30,512 nt of DNA from assembly GCA_038256565.1 (NCBI GenBank), contig JBBSKG010000014.1, positions 1 through 30,512 of the forward strand, written 5' to 3'. A model generated the notes under the pieces. The model was not told where the DNA came from. It saw only the letters and a program-made list of their open reading frames with translations, and made no database searches. Made by a program: the position numbers and the translations under genes. This DNA comes from JACOTK01 sp038256565. GTDB lineage: Bacteria; Actinomycetota; Acidimicrobiia; Acidimicrobiales; CADCSY01. Shown here piece after piece: positions 1 through 7,283 of this stretch (positions within the stretch are counted from its first letter, which is position 1; the number at the start of each line of letters is the position of its first letter).

Positions 1-452
1 CCGCGTCCCAAGAAGGTCACGTCACGACCAGGGCTCATTCCCTGAGCGCCTCCCACCACAGGCACTCGCCCTGCCTCTAAAGCGTGACGTAAACGATCGG
101 CTTTGACCTCTAGAATTCTAGCGTTGGTGTGAATGGCATCGGTAAGAAAACCTGCTTGGCTTCCAGTGAAACTGTCAGCCTCAACACCAACGTCATGAAG
201 GGCCATGCATAACAATGCCGTGGCCTTACGCTCGCCAGCAGTTATGAGCATGTCCATCTCTCGGCCAGGACGGGTCTTTGAAACCTGGCTAGCGAGATGC
301 AGTAATTCGTCAGTTTCCTTACCCATTGCGCTGACCACAACCACGACGTCATCGCCCCGACGACGGGTGCGAGCAATGTGGTCTGCTACCTCACGAATAC
401 GCTCAGGGGTTGCGAGCGAGGTACCACCGAACTTTTGGACGACGAAAGCCAT
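1..452 (-). CDS. lysC: Aspartate kinase, N-terminal part (cut by the window edge)
   Basis: Aspartokinase phosphorylates L-aspartate, the first step towards lysine, threonine, methionine and diaminopimelate. Reading the minus strand from the ATG at 452 gives about 150 residues that open with the family signature VVQKFGGTSLATPERI (nucleotide and aspartate binding). VVVVVSAMGKETDELL and MDMLITAGERKATALL follow, all typical of the kinase domain. The frame is open to position 1, so the C-terminal kinase part and the ACT domains lie outside the window. The start is 21 bases downstream of the BldD-like gene on the same strand, which suggests co-transcription. No strong Shine-Dalgarno sequence precedes the ATG. 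Confidence 0.95.
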   Translation of the reverse strand, partial: MAFVVQKFGGTSLATPERIREVADHIARTRRRGDDVVVVVSAMGKETDELLHLASQVSKTRPGREMDMLITAGERKATALLCMALHDVGVEADSFTGSQAGFLTDAIHTNARILEVKADRLRHALEAGRVPVVGGAQGMSPGRDVTFLGR

Positions 453-473
453 GGCTCAAGAACGCTACCAGCG

Positions 474-995
474 CTAAGAGGAGACCAATACGCCCTGAAC
501 AGTGAGATCATTAACTAAGGCAGCTTGGTCAGTTGCCAACAAGGCAGCAAGGGCCCACATGTCAGAATCGCGGATCGAAAGTACTGCACCGTTCCAGTCA
601 CCCCGACTGTGAGCTATATGACGAAGATAACCCGCAATCGCCGGTGCCTCTTTGGCACCCTCAAGTGCTACAAGATCAATAACAACTCGATGAGTCTTCA
701 CTGTCTGAGCTGGCGACTCTCCCTTGCCTAACAACACCGTGATGGGTACGTTGTAAAAAGCAGCCAACTCATGAAGTCCTGGCAGATTCAATACTCGAAA
801 GCCTCGTTCGTAAGCCCCAATTGTCGACGCGCTCCAACGGCCTCCAGAGAGTTTGCCGACCTGCTGCAAAGAAAGACCATGTTGACGACGGACTGAACGT
901 AAGCGGCGACCCACTTCCAGCGTAAAAGCAAGGCCTGCCTCAGTATCGGTTTCGACTTCTGTGGCCCCCCCCGTAGATGATTGGTCTTCGGGCAT
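474..995 (-). CDS. BldD-family transcriptional regulator with c-di-GMP binding motif
   Basis: Predicted DNA-binding regulator of 173 residues. An Xre-type helix-turn-helix (about residues 24-90, with GRWSASTIGAYERG matching the BldD recognition region) is followed by the BldD C-terminal domain. The C-terminal domain holds R131-G132-D133, then eight residues, then R142-x-x-D145. That is the RGD-x8-RxxD signature by which Streptomyces BldD binds tetrameric c-di-GMP; the surrounding RGDWNGAVLSIRDSD closely parallels BldD as I remember it. The frame is open upstream to 1085, but I place the start at 995 because GGAGGA lies about 10 bases before that ATG and the upstream residues do not resemble the family. 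The gene precedes lysC by 21 bases. What it controls here is unknown. Confidence 0.88.
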   Translation of the reverse strand: MPEDQSSTGGATEVETDTEAGLAFTLEVGRRLRSVRRQHGLSLQQVGKLSGGRWSASTIGAYERGFRVLNLPGLHELAAFYNVPITVLLGKGESPAQTVKTHRVVIDLVALEGAKEAPAIAGYLRHIAHSRGDWNGAVLSIRDSDMWALAALLATDQAALVNDLTVQGVLVSS

Positions 996-1120
996 GCTGA
1001 GTTTGTCCTCCAGGTCGCGAACAGAGTGACCCCCCAAAGGGTCCCCTATTACTTTCGACACGCAAGGTGTCTGATTCCTCCCCATTTAGGAGTTTTTTCC
1101 GTTTCTTCAAACATCTTAGG

Positions 1121-1149
1121 TTGTCACCACCAACCGATACCTCTATTAA
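1121..1149 (+). promoter_or_regulatory. Probable sigma-70 promoter of the cyclophilin gene (leaderless start)
   Basis: TTGTCA at 1121-1126 (5 of 6 to the -35 consensus) is followed after exactly 17 bases by TATTAA at 1144-1149 (4 of 6 to the -10). Transcription would begin about 1156-1160, essentially at the ATG at 1160. That fits the absence of a good Shine-Dalgarno sequence and suggests a leaderless mRNA, which is common in actinobacteria. It lies in the 164-bp divergent gap between the BldD-like and cyclophilin genes. Confidence 0.5.
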
Positions 1150-1159
1150 GGTCTGAGCG

Positions 1160-1960
1160 ATGGGAACAGAAAAGCGTCAACGACAGAAGGAGGGTCGGGC
1201 GAATCGCCTAGCCGCTAACCAAAAGGCCGACCTCCGAGCCCGTCGCAAAACTCAAATCATTCGCCTTGCCGTCATTATGGTCGCCACCACTTTGGGTGTT
1301 TTCGCCATTTCAACTTTCGGCAAAGATGACAAAGATGACAAAGATGACACTACTGCCACGACCACCCTGCCCTCCACGACCATGCCGGTTACTCTCTTCA
1401 CCTACGGAACGGGTGAATGTGCACCGCCAGAAAAGCCCAATAAGCCGGTACGCGTCTTCACCGCTGCACCTAAGAAATGCATAGAAGATGACAAGAATTA
1501 TGGCGCTGTGATTGTCACATCAAAGGGAGATATTACCGTTGACCTAGACGAGATTGTCGCCCCTGGTGCTGTCAACAACTTCGTAACTCTTGCCCGTTAT
1601 GGCTACTACGACGGCGATGACTTTCACAGAGTAGTCAAAGACTTTGTTATTCAAGGCGGCGACCCGGTCGGAGAACCACAAGGCACGGGCGGCCCTGGCT
1701 ATGCCTTCGACGACGAACTACCTACCCCAGATAACCCATACGTTGAAGGCTCACTAGCCATGGCCAACTCGGGAGCAAATACAAACGGCAGCCAATTCTT
1801 TATCTATACAGGCCCAAACCCCCTTGGGCCCAACTTTTCCCATTTCGGAAAAGTCACCATGGGCATAGAGACCGTCAAGGCAATTATGGAACTATCTAAC
1901 GGTGACGGCCCGCCATCTAAGCCCGTGACAATCAAATCAGTCACCATCACCGAGTCATAG
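1160..1960 (+). CDS. Membrane-anchored cyclophilin-type peptidyl-prolyl cis-trans isomerase
   Basis: Catalyses cis-trans isomerisation of proline peptide bonds, probably on the outer face of the membrane. The 266-residue protein begins with a very basic cytoplasmic stretch (residues 1-31) and one hydrophobic helix (about 33-53). A charged and Thr/Pro-rich linker follows, and then a cyclophilin domain from about residue 105. Cyclophilin landmarks are FHRVVKDFVIQGGDP (catalytic Arg and Phe plus QGGD) and NGSQFFIYTG, ending in FSHFGKV. The domain order (basic N-terminus, single anchor, low-complexity linker, isomerase) is usual for actinobacterial PpiB-like proteins. It is a single gene, divergent from the BldD-like gene and convergent with the TauE gene. 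Confidence 0.92.
   Translation: MGTEKRQRQKEGRANRLAANQKADLRARRKTQIIRLAVIMVATTLGVFAISTFGKDDKDDKDDTTATTTLPSTTMPVTLFTYGTGECAPPEKPNKPVRVFTAAPKKCIEDDKNYGAVIVTSKGDITVDLDEIVAPGAVNNFVTLARYGYYDGDDFHRVVKDFVIQGGDPVGEPQGTGGPGYAFDDELPTPDNPYVEGSLAMANSGANTNGSQFFIYTGPNPLGPNFSHFGKVTMGIETVKAIMELSNGDGPPSKPVTIKSVTITES
1322..1348 (+). repeat. Three perfect tandem 9-bp repeats in the cyclophilin linker
   Basis: The unit AAAGATGAC occurs three times without change and encodes Lys-Asp-Asp three times, directly after the transmembrane segment. Being in frame, copy-number change by slippage would lengthen or shorten the linker without breaking the gene. Confidence 0.9.
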
Positions 1961-2023
1961 GAACATTCTTAGAGGTTAAGCGGATAAGTTCACCTTGTGG
2001 GCGTAGAACGATTCGACCTGTAT

Positions 2024-2848
2024 CTAAAAGTGGAGCATCACGCCTTGGACGGCGCGTGTGGCCGTATATACGGCAACGGCCACAAGCAGGGCGGCAAACC
2101 ACCTGAGACTCTTCTCGGACTCGATACGGTCTGCGACTTTTGCGCCGCTGAGCACCCCAGCAACCGCCGCAATCGTGAAAGGAATGGTCACCTTCCACTC
2201 AATCGTCGCGTCAGTTGCAAAACGAGTCATAAGAGCAACTGAAGCGTTGATTGCAACCACTAGCAACGACGTCCCAATCGCCTCAGGCATGGGGAGAAAT
2301 AACAAAAGTGTCAGGGCAGGAACAACCACGAACCCACCACCAACACCAAAAAGCCCTGTTAAGAAACCCACTGCAGTCCCCGCAATAACAATCGTGACCG
2401 CTCGGGCTGCTTGGATCGTCGCAACAGGTGTACGGCCGTCGGTGCCCAATGAATCGGCCAAGGTGAGTTGCTCACCCACACGGGTACAGGTTGGACAGGC
2501 AGTCAGCATTCGCCATGCAGCAATGACTACAAGAACGCTAAAGCCAAGGAGCAACACATCGGGGTCAAGACTTCGGTTAAGCGCCGAGCCCAGAAATGAT
2601 CCTCCAATACCTACCAAACCAAAGGTAACACCCGTTCCAACACGTACCCGTCCACTACGCCAATGACCAAACAAACCAACCATTGATGCCGTTCCAACGA
2701 GAAACAAACTGGTTGCGGTAGCCGCCTTTGGCTCTTGACCTGCCCCATATATCAGCATCGGCACCGCAAGGATTGACCCTCCACCACCAAGTGCTCCAAG
2801 CGATAAGCCAATGAGGAAGCCAAGAGGCGACGCTAGAAAAACCCTCAA
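2024..2848 (-). CDS. TauE/SafE family sulfite/anion exporter
   Basis: Polytopic membrane protein of 274 residues with about seven or eight hydrophobic helices. The two-fold TauE/SafE repeat is visible: LGALGGGGSILAVPML near the N-terminus and LTGLFGVGGGFVVVPAL in the second half, both carrying the Gly-rich helix followed by a conserved Pro. Family members export sulfite or organosulfur anions. A central soluble loop carries a CPTC pair. The ATG overlaps the end of the upstream metallo-beta-lactamase/rhodanese gene by four bases (ATGA), so the two are translationally coupled. Together they suggest persulfide oxidation followed by export of the sulfite formed; this substrate assignment is inference from context. 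Confidence 0.9.
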   Translation of the reverse strand: MRVFLASPLGFLIGLSLGALGGGGSILAVPMLIYGAGQEPKAATATSLFLVGTASMVGLFGHWRSGRVRVGTGVTFGLVGIGGSFLGSALNRSLDPDVLLLGFSVLVVIAAWRMLTACPTCTRVGEQLTLADSLGTDGRTPVATIQAARAVTIVIAGTAVGFLTGLFGVGGGFVVVPALTLLLFLPMPEAIGTSLLVVAINASVALMTRFATDATIEWKVTIPFTIAAVAGVLSGAKVADRIESEKSLRWFAALLVAVAVYTATRAVQGVMLHF

Positions 2849-4278
2849 ACCGCTTTACCGACTTCACCACTTGAAGCCGTGGTTTCCTTGGCGTCAACAA
2901 CAAGTTCATCCCCAGCCCAAGCCTGAAACCCACCAAGTAGGTCAGCCACCGTCGTAAAGCCCTTTTGGCGCAGGGTCGATGCAGCAATTGAAGATCGGTA
3001 ACCCCCGGCGCAATAAACGACCGTCGACGCTTCGGGGTTCAGGCCCAATTCAATTATACCTGCCAACAAACCAGATAGCGCCAAACAATGGGCTCCTGGA
3101 ATAACGCCATTGCCTTGTTCGGCGCTGGTGCGAACATCAATAACTTGCAGGTCAGGTTGGTCATTTATCCATGTTGCTAAATCGCTTGCTGAAATACGTC
3201 GAGCCTGGCCAGCAAGATTGGGTCGATCAATCAAAATTTGTTCGACCACAGGAAGATAACCAGCAACCTTGTCGAAGCCGATGCGAGCAAGCCGGACCCT
3301 TGCTTCCGTCTCGCGACCAGGATCAGTTACAAGCACGATGGGTTGTTTAGGACTAATTACATCACCCGCATATTCAGCAAATCGTCCGTCAAGACCAACG
3401 TTGATCGAATGAACTAGGTGCCCAGAGGCAAAAGTTTCAGGACTGCGGGTGTCGAGCACCACACCACCTGTATCTACGATCAACTGTGCCTCATCTAGAG
3501 TCACTTCTTTGGTTGGTGCCTCGTCATCGAGCAAACCCCTGGCTCTACGGTTGGCGTCAGCAGCAAAACCAAAATAAGCAGGAGCGACCGACTGGCCCTC
3601 AGTAACTACGGCCACGAAATCATCTTCACTCATAGGAGCAAGCGCGTAGTTCGTCTCGCGCTGTTGACCAATCGTTGATTCAGTAGCTGTCGAAAGCTGC
3701 TTTCCGCATGCGGAACCTGCACCATGAGCGGGATAGACCCGTGTGTGGTCTGGAAGAGTAAGGATTTGTTCGCGTAATGAACGGTAGAGCTGCCTCCCAA
3801 GATCATCTGGGCTATGGCCCGCTGATGCCAATAGGTCGGGCCTTCCAACATCACCGATGAAGAGGGCGTCCCCGGTTAGCACAGCCCATGGTTCAACGTC
3901 ATCAGTGTGTTCCCACACCACCAATGAAATCGATTCAGGAGTATGACCCGGAGTCGCCCGCACCTCGATAACCACCTCACCGAGAACAATCCGTTCACCG
4001 TGCACCAGTTCCTGTATCGGAAAGTCAGTCTGAGCCCCTAACCCATACGAGATCGTGGCTCCAGTGGCTTTAGCTAGCTCGAGATGACCAGAAAGAAAGT
4101 CTGCATGCACATGAGTTTCGATCACCTGTTCAATGTGGAGCCCACTGTCCTTAGCATCAGCGAGGTAACCAGAAATGTCACGCTGGGGGTCAACAACAAC
4201 GGCCCTTCCTGTTGTTCTATCGCCAATCAGGTAGCTAAAAACTGACAAACACCCAAGCTCGTACTGGTGAAAATACAT
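2845..4278 (-). CDS. Metallo-beta-lactamase fold protein with two rhodanese domains (persulfide dioxygenase-like)
   Basis: 477 residues. The N-terminal metallo-hydrolase domain (about 1-240) carries HVHADFLSGH (His56, His58, Asp60, His65), then TPGHTPES and LTGDALFIGDVGRPDL, as in ETHE1/persulfide dioxygenase-like proteins. The first rhodanese domain (about 255-350) has VLVTDPGRE where the catalytic Cys loop should be, so it is probably inactive. The second (about 365-465) keeps an active loop, YCAGGYRSS, with Cys423. This architecture is expected to handle glutathione-type persulfides or polysulfides and release sulfite. GGAGGT about seven bases before the ATG fixes the start. It is first in an operon with the TauE/SafE gene. 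The 124 bases upstream contain no other gene, and I see no clear promoter there. Confidence 0.9.
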   Translation of the reverse strand: MYFHQYELGCLSVFSYLIGDRTTGRAVVVDPQRDISGYLADAKDSGLHIEQVIETHVHADFLSGHLELAKATGATISYGLGAQTDFPIQELVHGERIVLGEVVIEVRATPGHTPESISLVVWEHTDDVEPWAVLTGDALFIGDVGRPDLLASAGHSPDDLGRQLYRSLREQILTLPDHTRVYPAHGAGSACGKQLSTATESTIGQQRETNYALAPMSEDDFVAVVTEGQSVAPAYFGFAADANRRARGLLDDEAPTKEVTLDEAQLIVDTGGVVLDTRSPETFASGHLVHSINVGLDGRFAEYAGDVISPKQPIVLVTDPGRETEARVRLARIGFDKVAGYLPVVEQILIDRPNLAGQARRISASDLATWINDQPDLQVIDVRTSAEQGNGVIPGAHCLALSGLLAGIIELGLNPEASTVVYCAGGYRSSIAASTLRQKGFTTVADLLGGFQAWAGDELVVDAKETTASSGEVGKAV

Positions 4279-4402
4279 ATCAATACCTCCGATTCAATAG
4301 CTACGATGCAGCCATATCCAATGCCCGAAGCTCACTTCAGTCCTCTAGAAGGTCAACGCCATCTGGTGCTTAAAACTTCCAGCGCACTCAGGTCGCAGCT
4401 AT

Positions 4403-5065
4403 CTATGGAAGTACGTCGAGGGTGCTCACTTTGCCATCTACGTAAATGGTCACTGAGCCTGCGCCTTCTACCGTCCAAACTTCTTCGGTTGAACGAATCA
4501 GTGCCGTTTGTTCAGAAATGGCAGCAAGACGAAGGCCGGGGTCTGCTAAAGCAAGAGTGCGCTGATGCGAAGTTGCGAATCGATCATCGGCATTGGGATA
4601 AACCGCTACACCCGAAATCAATCCCAAACCCACAGTGAACGCTCCACCTCGTGGGTCAACCATTGGGTCGCCAACAACCATTGCGCCCGCACCTGAACCC
4701 GCGACGACTGCACCTTCTTGCCAAGCAGCAACTAGGGCATCCCACAAGGGAGTCGACTTCAACACCGAACGCAAATGCAATGGAGAACCATCTGCGAGAT
4801 AGATAAAACGGGCCCCGCTAATAACGTCTACGTTGCTTGACACCAAAGCATCGCGACGCTGAAACACATCAAGGCCGACCACCTGAGCGCCTAGCTCGGC
4901 AAAATAAGCAGTAGCGCCAGCAACCACACGGGCTGGATATTCGTAGGCCGCCGCAGTAGCTAAAACAATGACCTCAGTGCCGCCACTGGCCGCCAGCAAT
5001 TTTTCATCAAAGTTGCAACCCGACCCCCATGCCCCACCACCAATCAAAGCAAGTACACCGCTCAT
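4403..5065 (-). CDS. Peptidase S51-like (cyanophycinase/peptidase E fold) protein, probable catalytic Ser lost
   Basis: 220 residues with the glutamine-amidotransferase-like fold of the S51 family. It begins with LALIGGGAW, has FIYLADGSPLHL (the usual site before the nucleophile region), and then VVAGSGAGAMVVG. In S51 enzymes the nucleophile elbow is GxSAGA; here the residue at the Ser position (125) is Gly and a Ser sits one place earlier (124). Family members cleave beta-aspartyl or Asp-X dipeptides, but this copy may be inactive or altered. It shares a four-base ATGA overlap with the methyltransferase-like gene upstream on the same strand. Substrate unknown. Confidence 0.75.
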   Translation of the reverse strand: MSGVLALIGGGAWGSGCNFDEKLLAASGGTEVIVLATAAAYEYPARVVAGATAYFAELGAQVVGLDVFQRRDALVSSNVDVISGARFIYLADGSPLHLRSVLKSTPLWDALVAAWQEGAVVAGSGAGAMVVGDPMVDPRGGAFTVGLGLISGVAVYPNADDRFATSHQRTLALADPGLRLAAISEQTALIRSTEEVWTVEGAGSVTIYVDGKVSTLDVLP

Positions 5066-5550
5066 GAAGAATGGGTGGTTGATCGTGATTCCACTATTGC
5101 CACGCCCTGAACCCAGGGACGAAGGATGGGGTTCTTAGTTGGCATATCAAACCTTTCGATATCAGTGATGATAAAGCCAGCCTGGCGAATCCGTTCAGGA
5201 AGGCTTCGCCCAGGATGGAAACCTCCCGTCAAGGTTCCGCTTCTTATATGAGATGCGACGATACCCCCGAACCCACGGGTGCATCCCCCATGATCTACAA
5301 ACCAAAACTTGCCGTTAGGAACCAACGCCGCACGAACCTTTGCTAACACCTCAGAAAGGTCATCATTGTCAAGCACACTCAACTCGCCAACCGAAATCAC
5401 CGATCCGACGGAACCCGTCATGGAATCATCACCTCTCTTCATAATGAGGTTGATAGTCTCAAGAACGAAGGTGGTTGGCTGACCTTCCAAGGCTTTGCTT
5501 CTTAGTGCGTCGCCCCTCTTGGCCATTATGGCTAGCTGCACGTCACCCAC
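5062..5550 (-). CDS. SAM-methyltransferase-like protein lacking the N-terminal SAM motif
   Basis: Up to 162 residues. The middle resembles the second half of a class I methyltransferase: VGELSVLDNDDLSEVLAKVRAALVPNGKFWFVDHGG matches the motif IV-VI region in which a motif like LRPGG is followed by a strand. The C-terminal IRQAGFIITDIERFDMP then PWVQGVAI resembles the closing strands of UbiE-like enzymes. The Gly-rich motif I for SAM is absent, so this is either a truncated remnant or a divergent short form. The GTG at 5550 lies only 20 bases from the divergent dehydrogenase start; an ATG at 5526 is the alternative, and neither has a convincing Shine-Dalgarno sequence. It is coupled to the S51-like gene by a four-base overlap. 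Confidence 0.55.
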   Translation of the reverse strand: MGDVQLAIMAKRGDALRSKALEGQPTTFVLETINLIMKRGDDSMTGSVGSVISVGELSVLDNDDLSEVLAKVRAALVPNGKFWFVDHGGCTRGFGGIVASHIRSGTLTGGFHPGRSLPERIRQAGFIITDIERFDMPTKNPILRPWVQGVAIVESRSTTHSS

Positions 5551-5570
5551 CCCGGTTAACGTAGCTGACC

Positions 5571-6428
5571 ATGAGCATCGACAAAGTTGGCATCATCGGT
5601 TCAGGCATCATGGGGTCAGGTATAGCGGAAGTGGCGGCCAAGGCTGGTCACCAGGTCATCCTGCGTTCACGCAAGCAGGAAACCGCTGACGATATGGTCA
5701 CCCGCCTTCAAAAATCTCTCGATAAACAGGTTGAGAAAGGCAAACTCGAACAAAGCGATCGTGATGCGATCGCCGCTCGAGTTTCCGCGACTTCTTCTCT
5801 AAGCGACCTCAGTGATTGTGACTTAGTCATCGAGTCAGTCGTCGAAGACCTCGCCATCAAGCGTGACCTATTTGCAGAACTTGATCGTCTCTGCAAGCCC
5901 GAGGCAATCATCGCCACCAATACTTCAACGCTTCCAGTCGTCGAGATGGCTGTGGCCACCTCTCGTGCAGACAAGGTTTGCGGTATTCACTTCTTCAACC
6001 CAGCGCCGATGATGAGCTTGGTCGAAATCATTCGCCCGCTCACCGCATCAAACGAAACCATGGCAGCTGCACATGCTTTTGCCGAAGGTTGTGGCAAGTC
6101 GCCCGTAGAGGTTGAAGATCGGGCTGGCTTCATCGTCAATGCACTGCTCTTCCCTTACCTCAACAATGCCGTACGCATGTTGGAAAACAGAACGGCCACA
6201 AAAGAGGCGATCGACGCCGCCATGCAAGGTGGGTGCAACTTCCCAATGGGACCTCTCGCACTGCTCGACCTCGTTGGCCTCGACACCTCTGTGGCAATCC
6301 TCGACGCTCTTTACACAGAGTTCCGTGACCCCAACTATGCAGCGGCTCCGCTACTTCGCCGCATGGTCAGCGCCGGTCTGCTTGGCCGTAAGTCAGGCGC
6401 TGGCTTCTATGACTACGCCAAGCGCTAA
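5571..6428 (+). CDS. 3-hydroxybutyryl-CoA dehydrogenase (3-hydroxyacyl-CoA dehydrogenase family)
   Basis: Oxidises or forms 3-hydroxybutyryl-CoA with NAD(P)H. The 285-residue length is standard for the single-function enzyme. The Rossmann fingerprint VGIIGSGIMGSGIAEVAAKAG is at the N-terminus. ATNTSTLPV and IHFFNPAPMMSLVEI carry the catalytic His, and the C-terminal helical domain has ...DRAGFIVNALLFPYLN and GCNFPMGPLALLDLVGLD. The ATG at 5571 directly precedes the NAD-binding strand, as usual. It is 8 bases upstream of aat on the same strand. With the Ecm-type mutase downstream, it could supply the acetoacetyl-CoA to crotonyl-CoA branch; that link is inference. Confidence 0.93.
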   Translation: MSIDKVGIIGSGIMGSGIAEVAAKAGHQVILRSRKQETADDMVTRLQKSLDKQVEKGKLEQSDRDAIAARVSATSSLSDLSDCDLVIESVVEDLAIKRDLFAELDRLCKPEAIIATNTSTLPVVEMAVATSRADKVCGIHFFNPAPMMSLVEIIRPLTASNETMAAAHAFAEGCGKSPVEVEDRAGFIVNALLFPYLNNAVRMLENRTATKEAIDAAMQGGCNFPMGPLALLDLVGLDTSVAILDALYTEFRDPNYAAAPLLRRMVSAGLLGRKSGAGFYDYAKR

Positions 6429-6436
6429 ATCTGGCA

Positions 6437-7129
6437 GTGCCTAGGTCATTGCCTATTGAACCACCCCCAAGCATCTGGGAGTTCCACACAACAGATCTCC
6501 CAGATGCAAACGGCGTGGTTGGGATGGGTGCCGATCTAGATCCATCTACCCTGCTCGCTGCCTATCGTCATGGCATCTTTCCCATGCCAGTACAGGGGCC
6601 TAGTAAAACCGAAGTTTTAGGTTGGTGGTCGCCTCACCCAAGAGGCATTCTCCCCATGAATGGCCTCCGAATGAGCCGCTCATTACGACAGTCATGTCGA
6701 CGGTTCGAAGTACGAGTAGATACTGCCTTTGCTGAAGTCATCAAGTCCTGTGGTGACCCATCCCGTCCAGGTGGATGGATCAACCCCGCCATTCAAGAGG
6801 CTTACCTCGCACTTCATCATCTTGGCTGGGCCCACAGTTTTGAGACTTGGGACCCCAACACGAACATGATGGTTGGAGGCCTCTACGGAGTTTCGATCGG
6901 TGGACTTTTTGCAGGTGAATCTATGTTTCATCTTGCCCGAGACGCATCAAAGGTCGCCCTGGTTGAATTGACGTCTTACATGCGCGAGGCCAGCCCTCGC
7001 TCTCTCATCGACGTTCAGTGGGTCACACCTCATCTGAGCTCACTCGGCGCCATCGAAATTGATCGTTTGGAGTACCTCAAGCTTTTAGCCAGAGCGCTTG
7101 ATGAACCGCTTCCGACTGCATTTTCCTAA
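6437..7129 (+). CDS. aat: Leucyl/phenylalanyl-tRNA--protein transferase
   Basis: Transfers Leu or Phe from aminoacyl-tRNA to N-terminal Arg or Lys of proteins, marking them for ClpS/ClpAP degradation. The 230-residue protein shows the family's fixed landmarks: GVVGMGADLDPSTLLAAYRHGIFPM, LGWWSPHPRGILP, GGLYGVSIGGLFAGESMF, ALVELTSYM and IDVQWVTPHLSSLGA. The start is the GTG at 6437, 8 bases after the dehydrogenase stop. Its TAA stop (7127-7129) is at the same time the first three bases of the palindromic element copy A. Confidence 0.95.
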   Translation: MPRSLPIEPPPSIWEFHTTDLPDANGVVGMGADLDPSTLLAAYRHGIFPMPVQGPSKTEVLGWWSPHPRGILPMNGLRMSRSLRQSCRRFEVRVDTAFAEVIKSCGDPSRPGGWINPAIQEAYLALHHLGWAHSFETWDPNTNMMVGGLYGVSIGGLFAGESMFHLARDASKVALVELTSYMREASPRSLIDVQWVTPHLSSLGAIEIDRLEYLKLLARALDEPLPTAFS

Positions 7130-7232
7130 GGACCCGAGACAAAACTACTTGCGCGGCCGAAGGCCGAAAGTGAATACACCACAAAGGTTAAACATGTGAG
7201 CGCCGCGCAAGTAGTTTTGTCACTGGTCCTAA
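7127..7232. repeat. 106-bp palindromic element, copy A
   Basis: Imperfect inverted repeat with arms of about 31 bases: the left arm begins TAAGGACC and continues through ACAAAACTACTTGCGCGG; the right arm is its complement, ending GGTCCTAA (three mismatches by eye). The roughly 45-base interior contains a second small hairpin, CGGCC-GAA-GGCCG. Copy B (19592-19697) is the same length and nearly identical in reverse orientation; copy C (10831-10933) is a diverged relative. The element lies between aat and ecm and begins on the aat stop codon. It has no coding potential of its own. It looks like a non-autonomous palindromic (REP/MITE-like) unit. Confidence 0.9.
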
Positions 7233-7283
7233 GGACCCACACCTGGGGTTGCCTCAAAGACTCGGTGCAGCCACGATGGAGAG

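Noticed and set aside
205..477. A plus-strand frame opposite aspartokinase
   Set aside because: It is the antisense of a clearly conserved enzyme sequence and has no recognisable product.
7127..7232. Palindromic elements A and B as ordinary rho-independent terminators
   Set aside because: The stems are far longer than terminators and there is no T-run after either arm; the interior includes a separate conserved hairpin, and copy C lies partly in a coding sequence.
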